A DNA stretch of 35,313 nucleotides from Bernardetiaceae bacterium (GCA_025454895.1 JALONO010000004.1:1-35313), one strand, 5' to 3'. Positions 9,301 through 17,389 are shown, counted from the stretch's first letter. Notes: generated by a model from the sequence alone, not told the origin. Translations and numbers: made by a program.

Positions 9301-9573
9301 CGTTCGCCAGTGATCACCCTCACCAGCCGGGCCGTGCCGGAAAGCCCCCAATTGTGCTGCCTCACCTTTGCCGATAACGGCCTGGGTATGGACCTGGCCG
9401 TTCAAGGTGATCACTTGTTCAAGCTCTACCGGCGGTTCCACGACCACGTGGATGGCAAGGGCATGGGCCTGTATTTGGTAAAAACCCAGGTGGAAATGCT
9501 GGGCGGCAAAATTGAGGTTGAGAGCCAGGTGAACAAGGGCACCCAGTTCCACATTTATTTGAAGGAAAAGTAG
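6370..9573 (+). CDS. Soluble histidine kinase with six PAS domains
   Basis: This 1067-residue sensor kinase has no membrane segment or signal peptide, so it senses inside the cell. In order: a short coiled segment (20-45), PAS1 (68-172), three closely similar PAS units (184-300, 304-420, 424-538), a coiled coil (544-582), PAS5 (584-695), PAS6 (700-827), a HisKA dimerisation domain with His854 in VVSHNLRAP, and an HATPase domain (956-1067) with the N box NLISNAIKY and the G boxes DNGLGMD and GKGMGLYLV. PAS2-4 share an AIPD-I-MN opening and an RYFESRAVR..-LRIVRDITDR ending, which shows internal duplication. It lacks a receiver domain. The frame is open from a TTG at 6310, but the ATG at 6370 is preferred. 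The next kinase copies its PAS5-to-HATPase half. The signal and partner are unknown. Confidence 0.93.
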   Translation: MQRSSSSEETPQVPVDTQQLLAELAHLRAENANLMRQLGLSGPAPTPITNGTKPLAGRRIPRGLIAYSLDNTQELIYWFNAQADILYANEAVSRVLGYTQAELSSLPISDFYIDYRPDRWRRFWEELRRLEKFTYEWYIRAKNGSELPVEISANYIHFGDLEYCCAIVRVVTERRKAEDKIRFEQEYKNAIWQAVPDLMLLMNSRGVYLDMRGGSRYPGPPDQSLIGTSVFESNLPDTVKTLLHENNKKAIATGEVQTAEYSIPFYNNTQLRYFESRAVKCGRNKVLLLIRDITDRKESEAQAQIEAEKRAALLKAIPDIIMVMSRRGDCIDFKGGNNFKFVPPDAWVGTNITDGALPFDLAQKILDHVARAIDTNQVHCLEYDMMLSDGQLHHFESRAVRYGKNLALRIVRDITDRRLIEERVRQKEEQQRAILSAIPDNIFIMNEAGDYLEFVEGDGATFIPSAQIVGSNIKDAQVTPSVVELIMGANRRAIETGVPQTIEYKLFADGADRYYESRSVRYTANQALRIVREITQKKQNELDRDRLANELQRLNQELSTRQEELNQNLQSTLALKREVERQEAYYKALVESSPDLIMRVSNQLVIEYIHTLEYPDPASLVGKTVQDLTTPENWSLVKANYQRLFETGQPQQFEYQYVNQEGQPTFLQIYQSLIKDTDESQPAAFVVGRNITASRLAAQQIEDTRRNLRATIDNSLQNTVLLDAGGRVILADHKFIAKFKEHYNIDMQPGRPFVECLTTDELKADFVKHFAEIKRKKSIFRYEAQFATAPSGHAVWYDVTYSPVLGANQELLAVVIAQLDITKRKEDEERLLKMNEVLVTQNTRLNHYSYVVSHNLRAPVASLLGLINLLELQGLVNDQNREVLGFIRESAQGLDTVIRDLNRILSETRAMEEQKVYVDFAHETEMVKSLLAMEIQRNNVTVKTDFGAVPGVSSIKSFLSSIFLNLISNAIKYHKPGRSPVITLTSRAVPESPQLCCLTFADNGLGMDLAVQGDHLFKLYRRFHDHVDGKGMGLYLVKTQVEMLGGKIEVESQVNKGTQFHIYLKEK

Positions 9574-9594
9574 GCAGTAGCCCAAATAGTTTCC

Positions 9595-9629
9595 CGGTTT
9601 TCTTCAACCGTCCAATGGAGGGAAAACCG
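9595..9629 (+). repeat. Inverted repeat after the first kinase
   Basis: CGGTTTTC at 9595-9602 and GAAAACCG at 9622-9629 form an 8-bp stem around a 19-base loop, starting 21 bases after the stop codon. There is no U-run after it, so it may be a weak terminator or a message-stabilising hairpin. Confidence 0.3.
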
Positions 9630-9723
9630 CCACCAATCTACCTAAACAACCGACGAACCACTACTTAATCGAGTTAGCGGATGTTCTCCTTTAAAAAATT
9701 ACTTGTTTAGAGCTTGGTTTTTG

Positions 9724-9754
9724 TTTGTTATTCAAAAAAATAGCCTTATTTTTG
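9724..9754 (+). promoter_or_regulatory. Strong Bacteroidota-type promoter upstream of the second kinase
   Basis: TTTG at 9724-9727, a 19-base spacer and TATTTTTG at 9747-9754 match the TTTG-N19-TAnnTTTG consensus at every defined position. The predicted start is near 9761, so the second kinase would have its own transcript with an unusually long leader of about 220 bases. Confidence 0.65.
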
Positions 9755-9760
9755 TAGGAT

Positions 9761-9980
9761 TTCTAAAAGTCAACCTTTTCTTTTTTGCTTTTTCAGTGCT
9801 GATTTTTTGTTCAGACCTTTTCCTAAGTCGACCATTTTTCATGCTCGTTAGCTGTTAGCCAGGTGATAACGGCCAGCCGTTTAGGTTAGGCTTATAGGCT
9901 TGTTATCAACGAGATAGTTTGTCTCATCCTTACTTTTATGGTTTTAGGGCGTACTTTTTAGCTTGCGCTCACTTTTTGTC
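9761..9980 (+). other. Long, structure-prone leader of the second kinase
   Basis: No gene is seen in this part of the 407-base gap between the kinases. The predicted leader is T-rich and contains an inverted repeat, TGATAAC at 9864-9870 with GTTATCA at 9902-9908. Smaller AGCC/GGCT pairs lie within the 31-base loop, and a GAGA/TCTC stem follows. It could control translation or stability, but it resembles no riboswitch I can name. Confidence 0.35.
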
Positions 9981-11459
9981 ATGCTTCCTTTATCCGCTTC
10001 TGTGCCTACTATTGAGGGTTTGTTAGCTAAGAATGCGCCCAATGCCATTTTGTGCGTTTCGTCCCAAGGTACCATTAATTACTACCACGGCCGCGACCCT
10101 AAGCCCAGCAGTTTGGTAGGCCGCCACGTGCGAGACCTCACCCTGCCCGAGCATTGGCCCATGGTGCAGGCTAGTTATCAACGGTTGTTCGACTCTGGAA
10201 AGCCCGAACAATACGAGTACCGCTACGCCAACCCGGAAGGCCAATTGGTCTATCTCCATATCTATAAATTTTTGGTGCAGGCCCATCAAGACCAGCCCGC
10301 CACGGCCATGGTAGTGAGCACCGACGTTACCGCCCAGCGGCTTAACTACCAGCAAAAAGAGGCGGCTTGGCAAAATTTGCTGGGCATGATTAACCAGGGC
10401 TGGCAAAGCATGCTCATGCTCGATCCCGAAGGGCGGATTGTGTTGGCCAACCAGCGGTTGGTGGAGCGGTTTCGGTACTTGTACCAACTTAACCTGGAAG
10501 TGGGCCGCCATTTCAATGAGTATTTCGAGACCGAGGAGATGAAGGGCCAGTTTGCCCACTATTTTAACGAAGCCATCGAGTTTAAGCAAAACCTGCGGTT
10601 TGAGCACCTGTGGCCTACCGATGCCAAAGGGAGGGTACGGTGGTTCGATGTGTCGTTTACGCCCGTGGTGGACTCGCAGGGCCAGGTATTGGGCGTGGTC
10701 ATTGGCCAGATCGAGATTACCGAACGCAAAGAAGAACACAGCCATTGGCAGCAGATGAACCAGGCCCTCATCGAGAAAAACACCCAATTGAGCCATTACA
10801 GCCACGTGGTATCGCACAACTTGCGCGCGCCCGTGGCCTCGCTACTGGGCCTCATCAACGTGATGGAGCTACAGGGCCTGGTAAACGACGATAACCGCGA
10901 GCTGTTAAACCTAATCCGCAATTCGGCCCAAGGGTTGGACACCGTGGTGCGCGACCTGAACCAGATTTTGGCCGAAACCTGGGCCAAGGATGAGCAGAAA
11001 CTCTGGGTGGATTTTGCCCAAGAGGTGGACTTGGTCAAAGCCCTGCTGGGCCAACCCATTTTAACCCAGCAGGTAACCATCCACACTGATTTTACCGAGG
11101 TGGCGGGCCTGGTTTCCACCCGTAGTTATTTGAGCAGCATCTTCTATAACCTAATCGGCAACGCCATTAAGTACCAGCATCCAGGCCGCCCGCCCGTGAT
11201 CACGGTGAGCAGTAAACGCTTGCCCGAGCGGCCTAACTGCTTGGTAATCACCTTTTCCGACAACTGCCTGGGCATGGACCTGGCCACCCAGGGCGATCAC
11301 TTGTTCAAGCTCTACCAGCGGTTCCATCACCACGTGGACGGTAAAGGCATGGGCCTGTACCTGGTAAAAACCCAGGTGGAGATGCTGGGCGGCAAAATTG
11401 AGGTCGAGAGCCAGGTGAACCAGGGCACCCAGTTCCACGTTTATTTGAAAGAAAAATAA
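9981..11459 (+). CDS. Soluble PAS-PAS histidine kinase, tandem paralogue of the preceding kinase
   Basis: This 492-residue cytoplasmic kinase has PAS1 (about 7-120), PAS2 (125-252), HisKA with His279 in VVSHNLRAP, and HATPase (about 381-492) with NLIGNAIKY, DNCLGMD and GKGMGLYLV. Each part aligns with PAS5, PAS6, HisKA and HATPase of the upstream kinase, so it looks like a copy lacking the first four PAS domains. Over the last 150 coding bases I count about 14 differences by eye, mostly at third codon positions, so the copies diverged under selection to keep the protein. One G-box residue differs (DNCLGMD against DNGLGMD). The frame starts at a TTG at 9963, but the ATG at 9981 is the better start. 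It has no receiver domain and no adjacent response regulator. Confidence 0.92.
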   Translation: MLPLSASVPTIEGLLAKNAPNAILCVSSQGTINYYHGRDPKPSSLVGRHVRDLTLPEHWPMVQASYQRLFDSGKPEQYEYRYANPEGQLVYLHIYKFLVQAHQDQPATAMVVSTDVTAQRLNYQQKEAAWQNLLGMINQGWQSMLMLDPEGRIVLANQRLVERFRYLYQLNLEVGRHFNEYFETEEMKGQFAHYFNEAIEFKQNLRFEHLWPTDAKGRVRWFDVSFTPVVDSQGQVLGVVIGQIEITERKEEHSHWQQMNQALIEKNTQLSHYSHVVSHNLRAPVASLLGLINVMELQGLVNDDNRELLNLIRNSAQGLDTVVRDLNQILAETWAKDEQKLWVDFAQEVDLVKALLGQPILTQQVTIHTDFTEVAGLVSTRSYLSSIFYNLIGNAIKYQHPGRPPVITVSSKRLPERPNCLVITFSDNCLGMDLATQGDHLFKLYQRFHHHVDGKGMGLYLVKTQVEMLGGKIEVESQVNQGTQFHVYLKEK

Positions 11460-11508
11460 CCGTTTGGCCAATTGAAGGGCTATTTGGGCAATCAAACGGC
11501 TGGTTTTT
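11460..11508 (+). terminator. Probable terminator of the second kinase
   Basis: CCGTTTG at 11460-11466 pairs with CAAACGG at 11493-11499. Partial GCCAA/TTGGGC pairing occurs inside the loop, and TTTTT follows five bases after the stem. It begins at the last base of the stop codon. The stem is long but imperfect. Confidence 0.42.
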
Positions 11509-11654
11509 CTGACTAAAATCACTGAAAAACAGCTATTTAGATTAACACTGTGCAATTGGCCGTAAAATTGATTAATGGAATTAGAAACTAGCAAACCTGG
11601 GCCTTAGCGGGCCTGCCTTGCTCGGCTGTTTTGCTTTTTTGCCGCTATCAAATC

Positions 11655-13520
11655 ATGAAAATCCACCCCTGGGCCAGGGTAATGGCCCTGTCCATTTGGC
11701 TGGCTTGGGGGCTGGCCTGGCCCGTGCGGGGCCAACGCCCGGTCGATAGCCTTGCCACCGCCCAGCAAAACGCCTGGCGCACCGAACTGCAACTGGCCGA
11801 GCACAGCCTTGCGCGCGCCCAAGCCGCCAACGACCATTATACCGCCTACAAAACTTTGCGGCACCTGCTGGATGTGTGCCTCGCCCTGGACGATCTGGAA
11901 CAGCACCAACACTTTGCCCAGCAAGCCCATCAAGTACGGTCCCAACTCACCTCGGCCCAGTGGGAGCGTTTCCAAAGGGAAAGCCGCCAACTGGACCGCC
12001 GGGCTAAGGCCGATTTACTCGACTGCCAAACCCAGCCCTTGCAGGCCCTGCAAGCCGCTCTACAAGCCCAAAAACCCCAGCAAATCGCCTTGGCCCAGGT
12101 GGCCTTGGCGCGCTGCCACCAAGCCGTGGGCGACTGGGCCGAGGCCGAGGCCCATTTGGCCCAAGGCCAGCAAGCCCTAGCCGCCCTCCCGCGCGACACG
12201 GTGGCCCGGATAGCCCTGCTGGTGGGGCAAGCCCAGGTAAAATTAGGGCAAAAGCAGCGTTATCAGGCCCTCAAACTGGCCGAACAGGCCGCTCCCTACT
12301 TACTGGGCGAATTGGCCCCCGGCCCCGGGCTTACCCAGGCCAAGTTGGACCTGGGCCGGTTATACCACCAGTTGGGCCACTCGCCTAAGGCCCTCAACTT
12401 GCTGCGGGGCGGGCTGGCCGGTGCTCCCACCGCCGAGCTACCCCAGTGGAGCCAACTGCTTACCGAGTTGTGCCAGACCGACCGCCGCTACTGCGCCTTG
12501 TTGGGCACAGTGAACCAGCGGCTGCTGCCCCAGCAAGCCCAAACCATTGAGAGTTTGGAAGAAAAAATAGCCCACCAGGCCGCCGAGGACAAGCGGGCTT
12601 TTGCCCAACTGCGCGAAAGCTACGCTCGCGTGCGCAACGAGCAGGCCTTCTACCTCACCCTTGTGGTGGCCATATTGGCTTCGGTTTTTGGGTATTTGAT
12701 GTGGAAGTCGCGCCGACGCAACAAAAATCTCAACCGCCAACTGAACCTCCAGCAAGGGGAGATTTTAGCCAAAAATCATACCCTGAGTGAGCAAAACCAA
12801 CAACTTCAGTTGCTCAATAACGATAAAAACGACCTCATGAGCATGCTCGCCCACGACATGCGCTCGCCCCTGAACGCCGTGGCAGGGCTTTCGAAACTGG
12901 TGGCGATGGAGGGCAACCTCAACCCAGATCAGCATACTTATTTGCAAAAAATTGGGGAGACGGTGCAACACGCCAACCAGATGATCCGGGAACTGCTGGA
13001 CGTAAACGCCTTGGAGCAGCAAACGGGCTGGCAACTGGTGCCCACCCACCTACCCGACCTGGTAAACGACGTGCTGCTGGCCCAAAGGCAGGCCGCCCAG
13101 GCCAAAAATATCCGCCTGTTTGTGAGCAACGATCTGGCCAGCCCCATTGTGCACACCGCGCCCGATGCCGTGCAGCGCGTGGTGGACAACTTAGTGTCAA
13201 ACGCGATCAAATTTTCGCCGCTGGGCAGCGCGGTGTACCTCTCGCTGGGCCAAACCACTGGCCAGGTGAGCATCGCCGTGCGCGACGAAGGCCCCGGCCT
13301 CAGCGACGACGACCGCGCCAAACTGTTCCGCAAGTTCCAGAAACTCTCCGCCCGGCCCACGGCCAACGAGCAGTCCACCGGCCTGGGCCTGGCCATCGTG
13401 AAAACCATTGTGGACAAACTGGGCGGCCACCTCACCGTGGAAAGCCAACTGGGCAAAGGGGCAACTTTTATCCTCAGCTTGCCCCGGCAGCCCGCCGACT
13501 CCGCCCCCCACGACCGGTAG
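11655..13520 (+). CDS. Membrane histidine kinase with periplasmic TPR-like sensor
   Basis: This 621-residue protein begins with a signal peptide (about 1-24, ending near PVRGQ). An Ala/Gln/Leu-rich helical periplasmic region (25-300) reads like degenerate TPR repeats. A coiled segment (300-330), one transmembrane helix (about 332-350), a cytoplasmic coiled coil, HisKA with His400 in MLAHDMRSPLNAV and HATPase (about 501-615) with NLVSNAIKFSPLG, DEGPGLS and STGLGLAIV follow. This TPR-TM-kinase layout is common in Bacteroidota, where the TPR part is thought to bind a partner protein. It belongs to a different kinase subgroup from its two upstream neighbours (HDMRSP rather than HNLRAP). The ATG at 11655 begins the signal peptide; the TTG at 11631 is less likely. 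There is no response regulator beside it. Confidence 0.9.
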   Translation: MKIHPWARVMALSIWLAWGLAWPVRGQRPVDSLATAQQNAWRTELQLAEHSLARAQAANDHYTAYKTLRHLLDVCLALDDLEQHQHFAQQAHQVRSQLTSAQWERFQRESRQLDRRAKADLLDCQTQPLQALQAALQAQKPQQIALAQVALARCHQAVGDWAEAEAHLAQGQQALAALPRDTVARIALLVGQAQVKLGQKQRYQALKLAEQAAPYLLGELAPGPGLTQAKLDLGRLYHQLGHSPKALNLLRGGLAGAPTAELPQWSQLLTELCQTDRRYCALLGTVNQRLLPQQAQTIESLEEKIAHQAAEDKRAFAQLRESYARVRNEQAFYLTLVVAILASVFGYLMWKSRRRNKNLNRQLNLQQGEILAKNHTLSEQNQQLQLLNNDKNDLMSMLAHDMRSPLNAVAGLSKLVAMEGNLNPDQHTYLQKIGETVQHANQMIRELLDVNALEQQTGWQLVPTHLPDLVNDVLLAQRQAAQAKNIRLFVSNDLASPIVHTAPDAVQRVVDNLVSNAIKFSPLGSAVYLSLGQTTGQVSIAVRDEGPGLSDDDRAKLFRKFQKLSARPTANEQSTGLGLAIVKTIVDKLGGHLTVESQLGKGATFILSLPRQPADSAPHDR

Positions 13521-13608
13521 GGTGCTCACCTGATTTGCAAAACTGCCCGCCCATCAATTACTTAGCTGGACCAATGCGGGTTTCCGCTTGGGTTAACCAC
13601 CGTTTGTT

Positions 13609-15294
13609 ATGGCGTACCAAACTTCGGCTGAGGGCCGGGCCTTCGGCAAAAAAATCACCCAAAAGGGTAAAGATGGGGCCTTGGTGCCGCCCAGCTACGA
13701 GCCGCCCTTGCAAAAACCAGTCAAATACGCCTCCATTGGCTTGCTGCTGGCCGGGCTGCCCCTGTTGTTTTTTTACCCGTGGGCGGCGGCGGCTTGCCTC
13801 GCGGTGGGAATTGGGCTGTTGTTTGTGCACGACCACTTTGTGCAGGACGACCACGCCTTGGTGCGCATTTACGGACCGGTGGGCCGGGGCCGGTACTTGG
13901 TGGAAGACCTTTTTCGGGACAAAGTGCTGCAATATTTCAACGAGACCAACATCAACGGGCGGCCCATCCCCAAAATCGTGCGCGATTACATCTACCAAAA
14001 AGCCCACGGTGTTAAAGCGCTTAGCAGTTTTGGTACCGAGTTGGATATGAACAGCGGCGACAACACGGCCCAGGTACGGGTGCTACACCGCAATTTCCCG
14101 GCTTACCAGGCCAGCCCGGCCAGCTACGAGTGCGTAATTGGCCAGCACCGGCCCGGCGTGCAACCGTTTGTGGTCAAAAATTGCGTCAACGTGTCGGCCA
14201 TGAGCTACGGCTCGCTCAACTGGAAGGCCGCCGAGTGCATCAGCTACGGGGCCAAGGGCATTTGTTACGTGAATACGGGCGAGGGCGGCTACGGCCCCCA
14301 CGGCGCGGCCGGTAACGACGTGGTGTTCCAGATCGGTACGGGCAAATTCGGGGTGGGCGACCACGCCACCTTGCCCAACGGCCAGCCCACCCGTGCCCTT
14401 AACGAGCAACTGCTGGTGGACCTGGTGCGGGCCAACCCCCACATCCGCATGGTGCAGCTCAAGATTTCGCAAGGGGCCAAGCCGGGCATCGGGGGCCACC
14501 TGCCCGCCGAGAAGGTAACTCCCGAAATTGCCGCCGTGCGCAAGGTGGAGCCTTACAAATCGGTGATTAGCCCGCCCCAGCACGCCGAGTTGCTGGGCAG
14601 TTCCCCGCAAGACACGCTGGCCAAGCTCATGGCCTTTATCGAGCGGATCAGACAACTGACCCAACTACCGGTGGGCATCAAGTTTGCCGTGGGCCAGCCC
14701 GCCGAAATCGACCTGCTGGTGGCGGCCATGCAGGCCACCGGCCACGGCCCGGATGCCATCCAAATCGATGGGGCCGACGGCGGCACCGGGGCGGGGCCTA
14801 ACCTGTTTGTCAACTACGTGGGCTACGGCGGGGCAGTGGAGAGCGTGGCCTACCTGGACCGCAAGCTCAAGGAGGCCAAAATCCGCGACCAGGTAACCAT
14901 TAGTGCTTCGGGGCGGCTGTTCACGCCCGTGCACGCGGCCCTGGCCTTTGCCCACGGGGCCGATGTGGTCGACTCCGCCCGGGCGGCCATGTTGTCGCTG
15001 GGGTGCATCCAGGCCCTCAAGTGCCACACCGGGCACTGCCCCACGGGCATCACTACCAACAACGCCTGGCGCATCCACGGCCTGGTGCTGCCCGAGAAAG
15101 CCACCCGGGTGCACAAGTTTTACAAGGGCTTTCACGATGACATGCTGGAACTCACCCACGTGATGGGGCACGCGGACCCGCGCGACATCCGGCCCGCCGA
15201 TTTGCGCCTGCTCCACGGAAACTACGCCCAGCATTTTGAGGAAAACGGCCAAGCCGTGCCCATGCCTCACCCCAGGCAGTTGTGGAGTGAGTAG
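13609..15294 (+). CDS. FMN-binding glutamate synthase-like oxidoreductase, membrane-tethered
   Basis: This 561-residue protein has two N-terminal hydrophobic segments (about 41-57 and 58-75), followed by the FMN/Fe-S alpha-beta barrel of glutamate synthase large subunits. Visible elements are NVSAMSYGSLN near 197, the GEGGYGPHG region, QLKISQGAKPGIGGHLP near 284-300, DGADGGTGAGP, and a C-x5-C-x4-C [3Fe-4S] cluster at Cys466, Cys472 and Cys477. The class II glutaminase domain and the structural GltB C-terminus are absent, as in the stand-alone or archaeal-type family. It therefore cannot make glutamate from glutamine alone, and its true substrate is unknown. It starts 88 bases after the third kinase and could share its transcript. 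The ATG at 13609 gives a full-length domain. Confidence 0.88.
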   Translation: MAYQTSAEGRAFGKKITQKGKDGALVPPSYEPPLQKPVKYASIGLLLAGLPLLFFYPWAAAACLAVGIGLLFVHDHFVQDDHALVRIYGPVGRGRYLVEDLFRDKVLQYFNETNINGRPIPKIVRDYIYQKAHGVKALSSFGTELDMNSGDNTAQVRVLHRNFPAYQASPASYECVIGQHRPGVQPFVVKNCVNVSAMSYGSLNWKAAECISYGAKGICYVNTGEGGYGPHGAAGNDVVFQIGTGKFGVGDHATLPNGQPTRALNEQLLVDLVRANPHIRMVQLKISQGAKPGIGGHLPAEKVTPEIAAVRKVEPYKSVISPPQHAELLGSSPQDTLAKLMAFIERIRQLTQLPVGIKFAVGQPAEIDLLVAAMQATGHGPDAIQIDGADGGTGAGPNLFVNYVGYGGAVESVAYLDRKLKEAKIRDQVTISASGRLFTPVHAALAFAHGADVVDSARAAMLSLGCIQALKCHTGHCPTGITTNNAWRIHGLVLPEKATRVHKFYKGFHDDMLELTHVMGHADPRDIRPADLRLLHGNYAQHFEENGQAVPMPHPRQLWSE

Positions 15295-15470
15295 TAATCA
15301 AATGAATAAATGATTACAGGATTAAATGATTTATCTCTTTGATTATCAATTATTTAAAAAATAGAAAACACACAATCTCAATTTGGTTTTGGTAGCAGTT
15401 GGGCCGTAGATCGCTTTTTTCTGATAGAATTCTCACCGATCGGCCCAAAAAACCTGCGATCCGTTTTGGC
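15295..15470. other. Convergent AT-rich spacer with a 12-bp bulged stem-loop
   Basis: This spacer lies between two converging genes. TTGGGCC (15399-15405) and GATCG (15409-15413) pair with CGATC (15437-15441) and GGCCCAA (15442-15448), leaving a GTA bulge and a 23-base loop. On neither strand does a U-run follow directly, so it is not a standard intrinsic terminator, although it sits where one is expected. The first 70 bases are very AT-rich with repeated AAATGATT words. Confidence 0.4.
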
Positions 15471-15995
15471 TTATGATCCTTCCGGGTTAGTAAACCAGCC
15501 CGCGTACTTCACGTAATTGCCCGCAATGCGGGTGAGCATTTCGCGCAGTTTATCGTCCACGGGCTTGATTTTTTTGGCCGGTACGCCCGCGTACAGGTAG
15601 CCCGCCTCCACCACGGTGCGCTCGAGCACCACGGCCCCGGCCGCGATCACGGCCCCGGTTTGCACCACGGCGTGGTCCAGCACCATGGCCCCCATGCCAA
15701 TGAGCACCTCGTCTTCCACGGTGCAGCCGTGTACAATGGCCCCGTGCCCCACCGATACCCGGCTGCCAATGGTAGTGGGGGCGGTTTGGTAGGTGCAGTG
15801 GATCACCGCCCCGTCTTGGATGTTGGTATAATCCCCGATTTTGATGTAGTGTACGTCGCCGCGCACCACGGCATTGAACCACACGCTGCAATAGTCGCCC
15901 ATGGTTACTTCGCCTACCACGGTGGCGTTTTCGGCTAAAAAGCACTCGCGGCCAAACACCGGATGGATGCCGCGCACAGGTTTAATGAGGGCCAT
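15471..15995 (-). CDS. Gamma-class carbonic anhydrase family protein
   Basis: This 174-residue left-handed beta-helix protein of the PaaY/YrdA/gamma-carbonic anhydrase family is built from hexapeptide repeats from about residue 20 to 150. The zinc-binding histidines of the family are present: His66 (AVIH), His84 (VGHG) and His89 (IVHG). The NAVVRGD motif (41-47) and NIQDGAVIH (58-66) are also present. It should form a trimer with metal sites between subunits and may hydrate CO2, although many members have weak or unknown activity. No signal peptide is seen. The start is the ATG ending at 15995. It is divergent from trpS across a 317-base gap. Confidence 0.9.
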   Translation of the reverse strand: MALIKPVRGIHPVFGRECFLAENATVVGEVTMGDYCSVWFNAVVRGDVHYIKIGDYTNIQDGAVIHCTYQTAPTTIGSRVSVGHGAIVHGCTVEDEVLIGMGAMVLDHAVVQTGAVIAAGAVVLERTVVEAGYLYAGVPAKKIKPVDDKLREMLTRIAGNYVKYAGWFTNPEGS

Positions 15996-16312
15996 AATTG
16001 ATTGAATGTCTTGTTTGTCAACAGGTTAAATGAGGAAACGGGCAATGGCAAAGAGGTCAGTCAATTGGAGAAAGCGAGGTGGGAGGTGGCAGGTACGCCC
16101 CCGCCGCCCGGGCCTGGCAAGGTTAGGCAAGGGTTTTGGCTTAACTTCGCAGTCTGGTTTTTGACCTTGGGCCTCCCCGCTCGGTCGTTTCACCTTTTCA
16201 ACTTAATCCACACGAAAATGGGGCGAATGTTATTGAAAAAAAATGGTTTCCTGATGAATTAACTGGCCAGGTCATCATTTGCTCACTCATTCGCCCCGGT
16301 ATTTCTCAATAA
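15996..16312. other. Intergenic region between the carbonic anhydrase gene and trpS, no gene supported
   Basis: This 317-base stretch must hold the divergent promoters of its two neighbours, but I find no full TTTG/TAnnTTTG pair on either strand. A plus-strand frame from a TTG at 16002 to 16262 exists, but it has a non-ATG start and no recognisable domain or signal, so I do not call it a gene. No strong hairpin or repeat stands out. Confidence 0.4.
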
Positions 16313-17287
16313 ATGGCACGCATCCTCACCGGCATCCAAAGTTCAGGCCGCCCCCACTTGGGCAACTTGCTGGGGGCCATCCAGCCCGCTATTGCGCTGG
16401 CCCAAGCCCCGCAAAACGAGGCTTTTTTCTTTATCGCGGACTTGCACTCGCTCACCACCATCAAAGACGCCACCACCCGGCAGGCTTACACTAACGCGGT
16501 GGCCGCCGCTTGGCTGGCCTGCGGCTTCGATACGGAGAAAAACGTGTTCTACCGCCAGTCGCGGGTGGCAGAAGTGTGCGAACTGGCCTGGTACCTCAAT
16601 TGCTTTGCGCCCTACCCCATGCTGGCCAACGCCCACTCGTTCAAAGACAAAGCCGACCGCCTGGCCGATGTAAACGCGGGCCTGTTTACTTACCCCGTGC
16701 TACAAACGGCCGACATTATTTTGTACGACGCTCACTTTGTGCCCGTGGGCAAAGACCAGGAGCAGCACCTGGAAATGGCCCGCGACATTGCCAGCAGCAT
16801 CAACCATTACTACGATGCCGAGGTGTTTGTGGTGCCCCAAGCCAAGATTACCGAAGACGTGAAAACCATCCCCGGCACTGACGGGCAGAAAATGAGCAAA
16901 AGCTATGGTAATATCATCGATGTGTTTTTACCGGAAAATGAGTTGAAAAAGCAGGTAATGAGCATCGTTACCGACAGCACCCCGCTGGAGCAGCCCAAAA
17001 ATCCCGATACCTGCAACGTGTTTAAGCTCTATGCCCTGGTGGCCAGCCCCGAGCAAACCGCCCAAATGCGGCAAAACTACCTAGCTGGAGGCTATGGCTA
17101 CGGCCACGCCAAAAAGGCCCTACTCGAAGCCTTGCTGGTAGGTTTTGCCAAAGAGCGGGAAATTTTCACCTTTTACATGACCCACCTGCCCGAATTGGAC
17201 AAAAAATTGCAAGAAGGCGAAGCAAAAGCCCGTGCCGTGGCCCGGCAAACCTTGGCTAGGGTACGGGGCAAACTTGGATATATTTAG
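16313..17287 (+). CDS. trpS: Tryptophan--tRNA ligase
   Basis: This 324-residue class I aminoacyl-tRNA synthetase charges tRNA-Trp. The HIGH-type motif is PHLGN at 14-18, and the KMSKS loop at 193-197 lies in GTDGQKMSKSYGN. Family signatures TGIQSSG (6-12), FIADLHSL near 42-49 and the VPVGKDQEQHLEMARDIA region near 143-160 are also clear. The length is typical for bacterial TrpRS, with no extra domain. It starts at the ATG at 16313. No tryptophan leader or T-box-like element was recognised upstream. It appears to be monocistronic, with 102 bases before the next kinase. Confidence 0.97.
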   Translation: MARILTGIQSSGRPHLGNLLGAIQPAIALAQAPQNEAFFFIADLHSLTTIKDATTRQAYTNAVAAAWLACGFDTEKNVFYRQSRVAEVCELAWYLNCFAPYPMLANAHSFKDKADRLADVNAGLFTYPVLQTADIILYDAHFVPVGKDQEQHLEMARDIASSINHYYDAEVFVVPQAKITEDVKTIPGTDGQKMSKSYGNIIDVFLPENELKKQVMSIVTDSTPLEQPKNPDTCNVFKLYALVASPEQTAQMRQNYLAGGYGYGHAKKALLEALLVGFAKEREIFTFYMTHLPELDKKLQEGEAKARAVARQTLARVRGKLGYI

Positions 17288-17389
17288 TAATATTGCCTTA
17301 TAATTGATCATTGGCTTGGATGGATAGGCCCAAACCAGTTAGTGCGTTTTTCGCCCTCTGGCACGGCTCCTTGACCCGGCCTTTCCCTC

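Noticed and set aside
16002-16262. 86-residue open frame between the carbonic anhydrase gene and trpS
   Set aside because: It starts with TTG, has no recognisable domain, signal or membrane segment, and overlaps the expected promoter region of the carbonic anhydrase gene.
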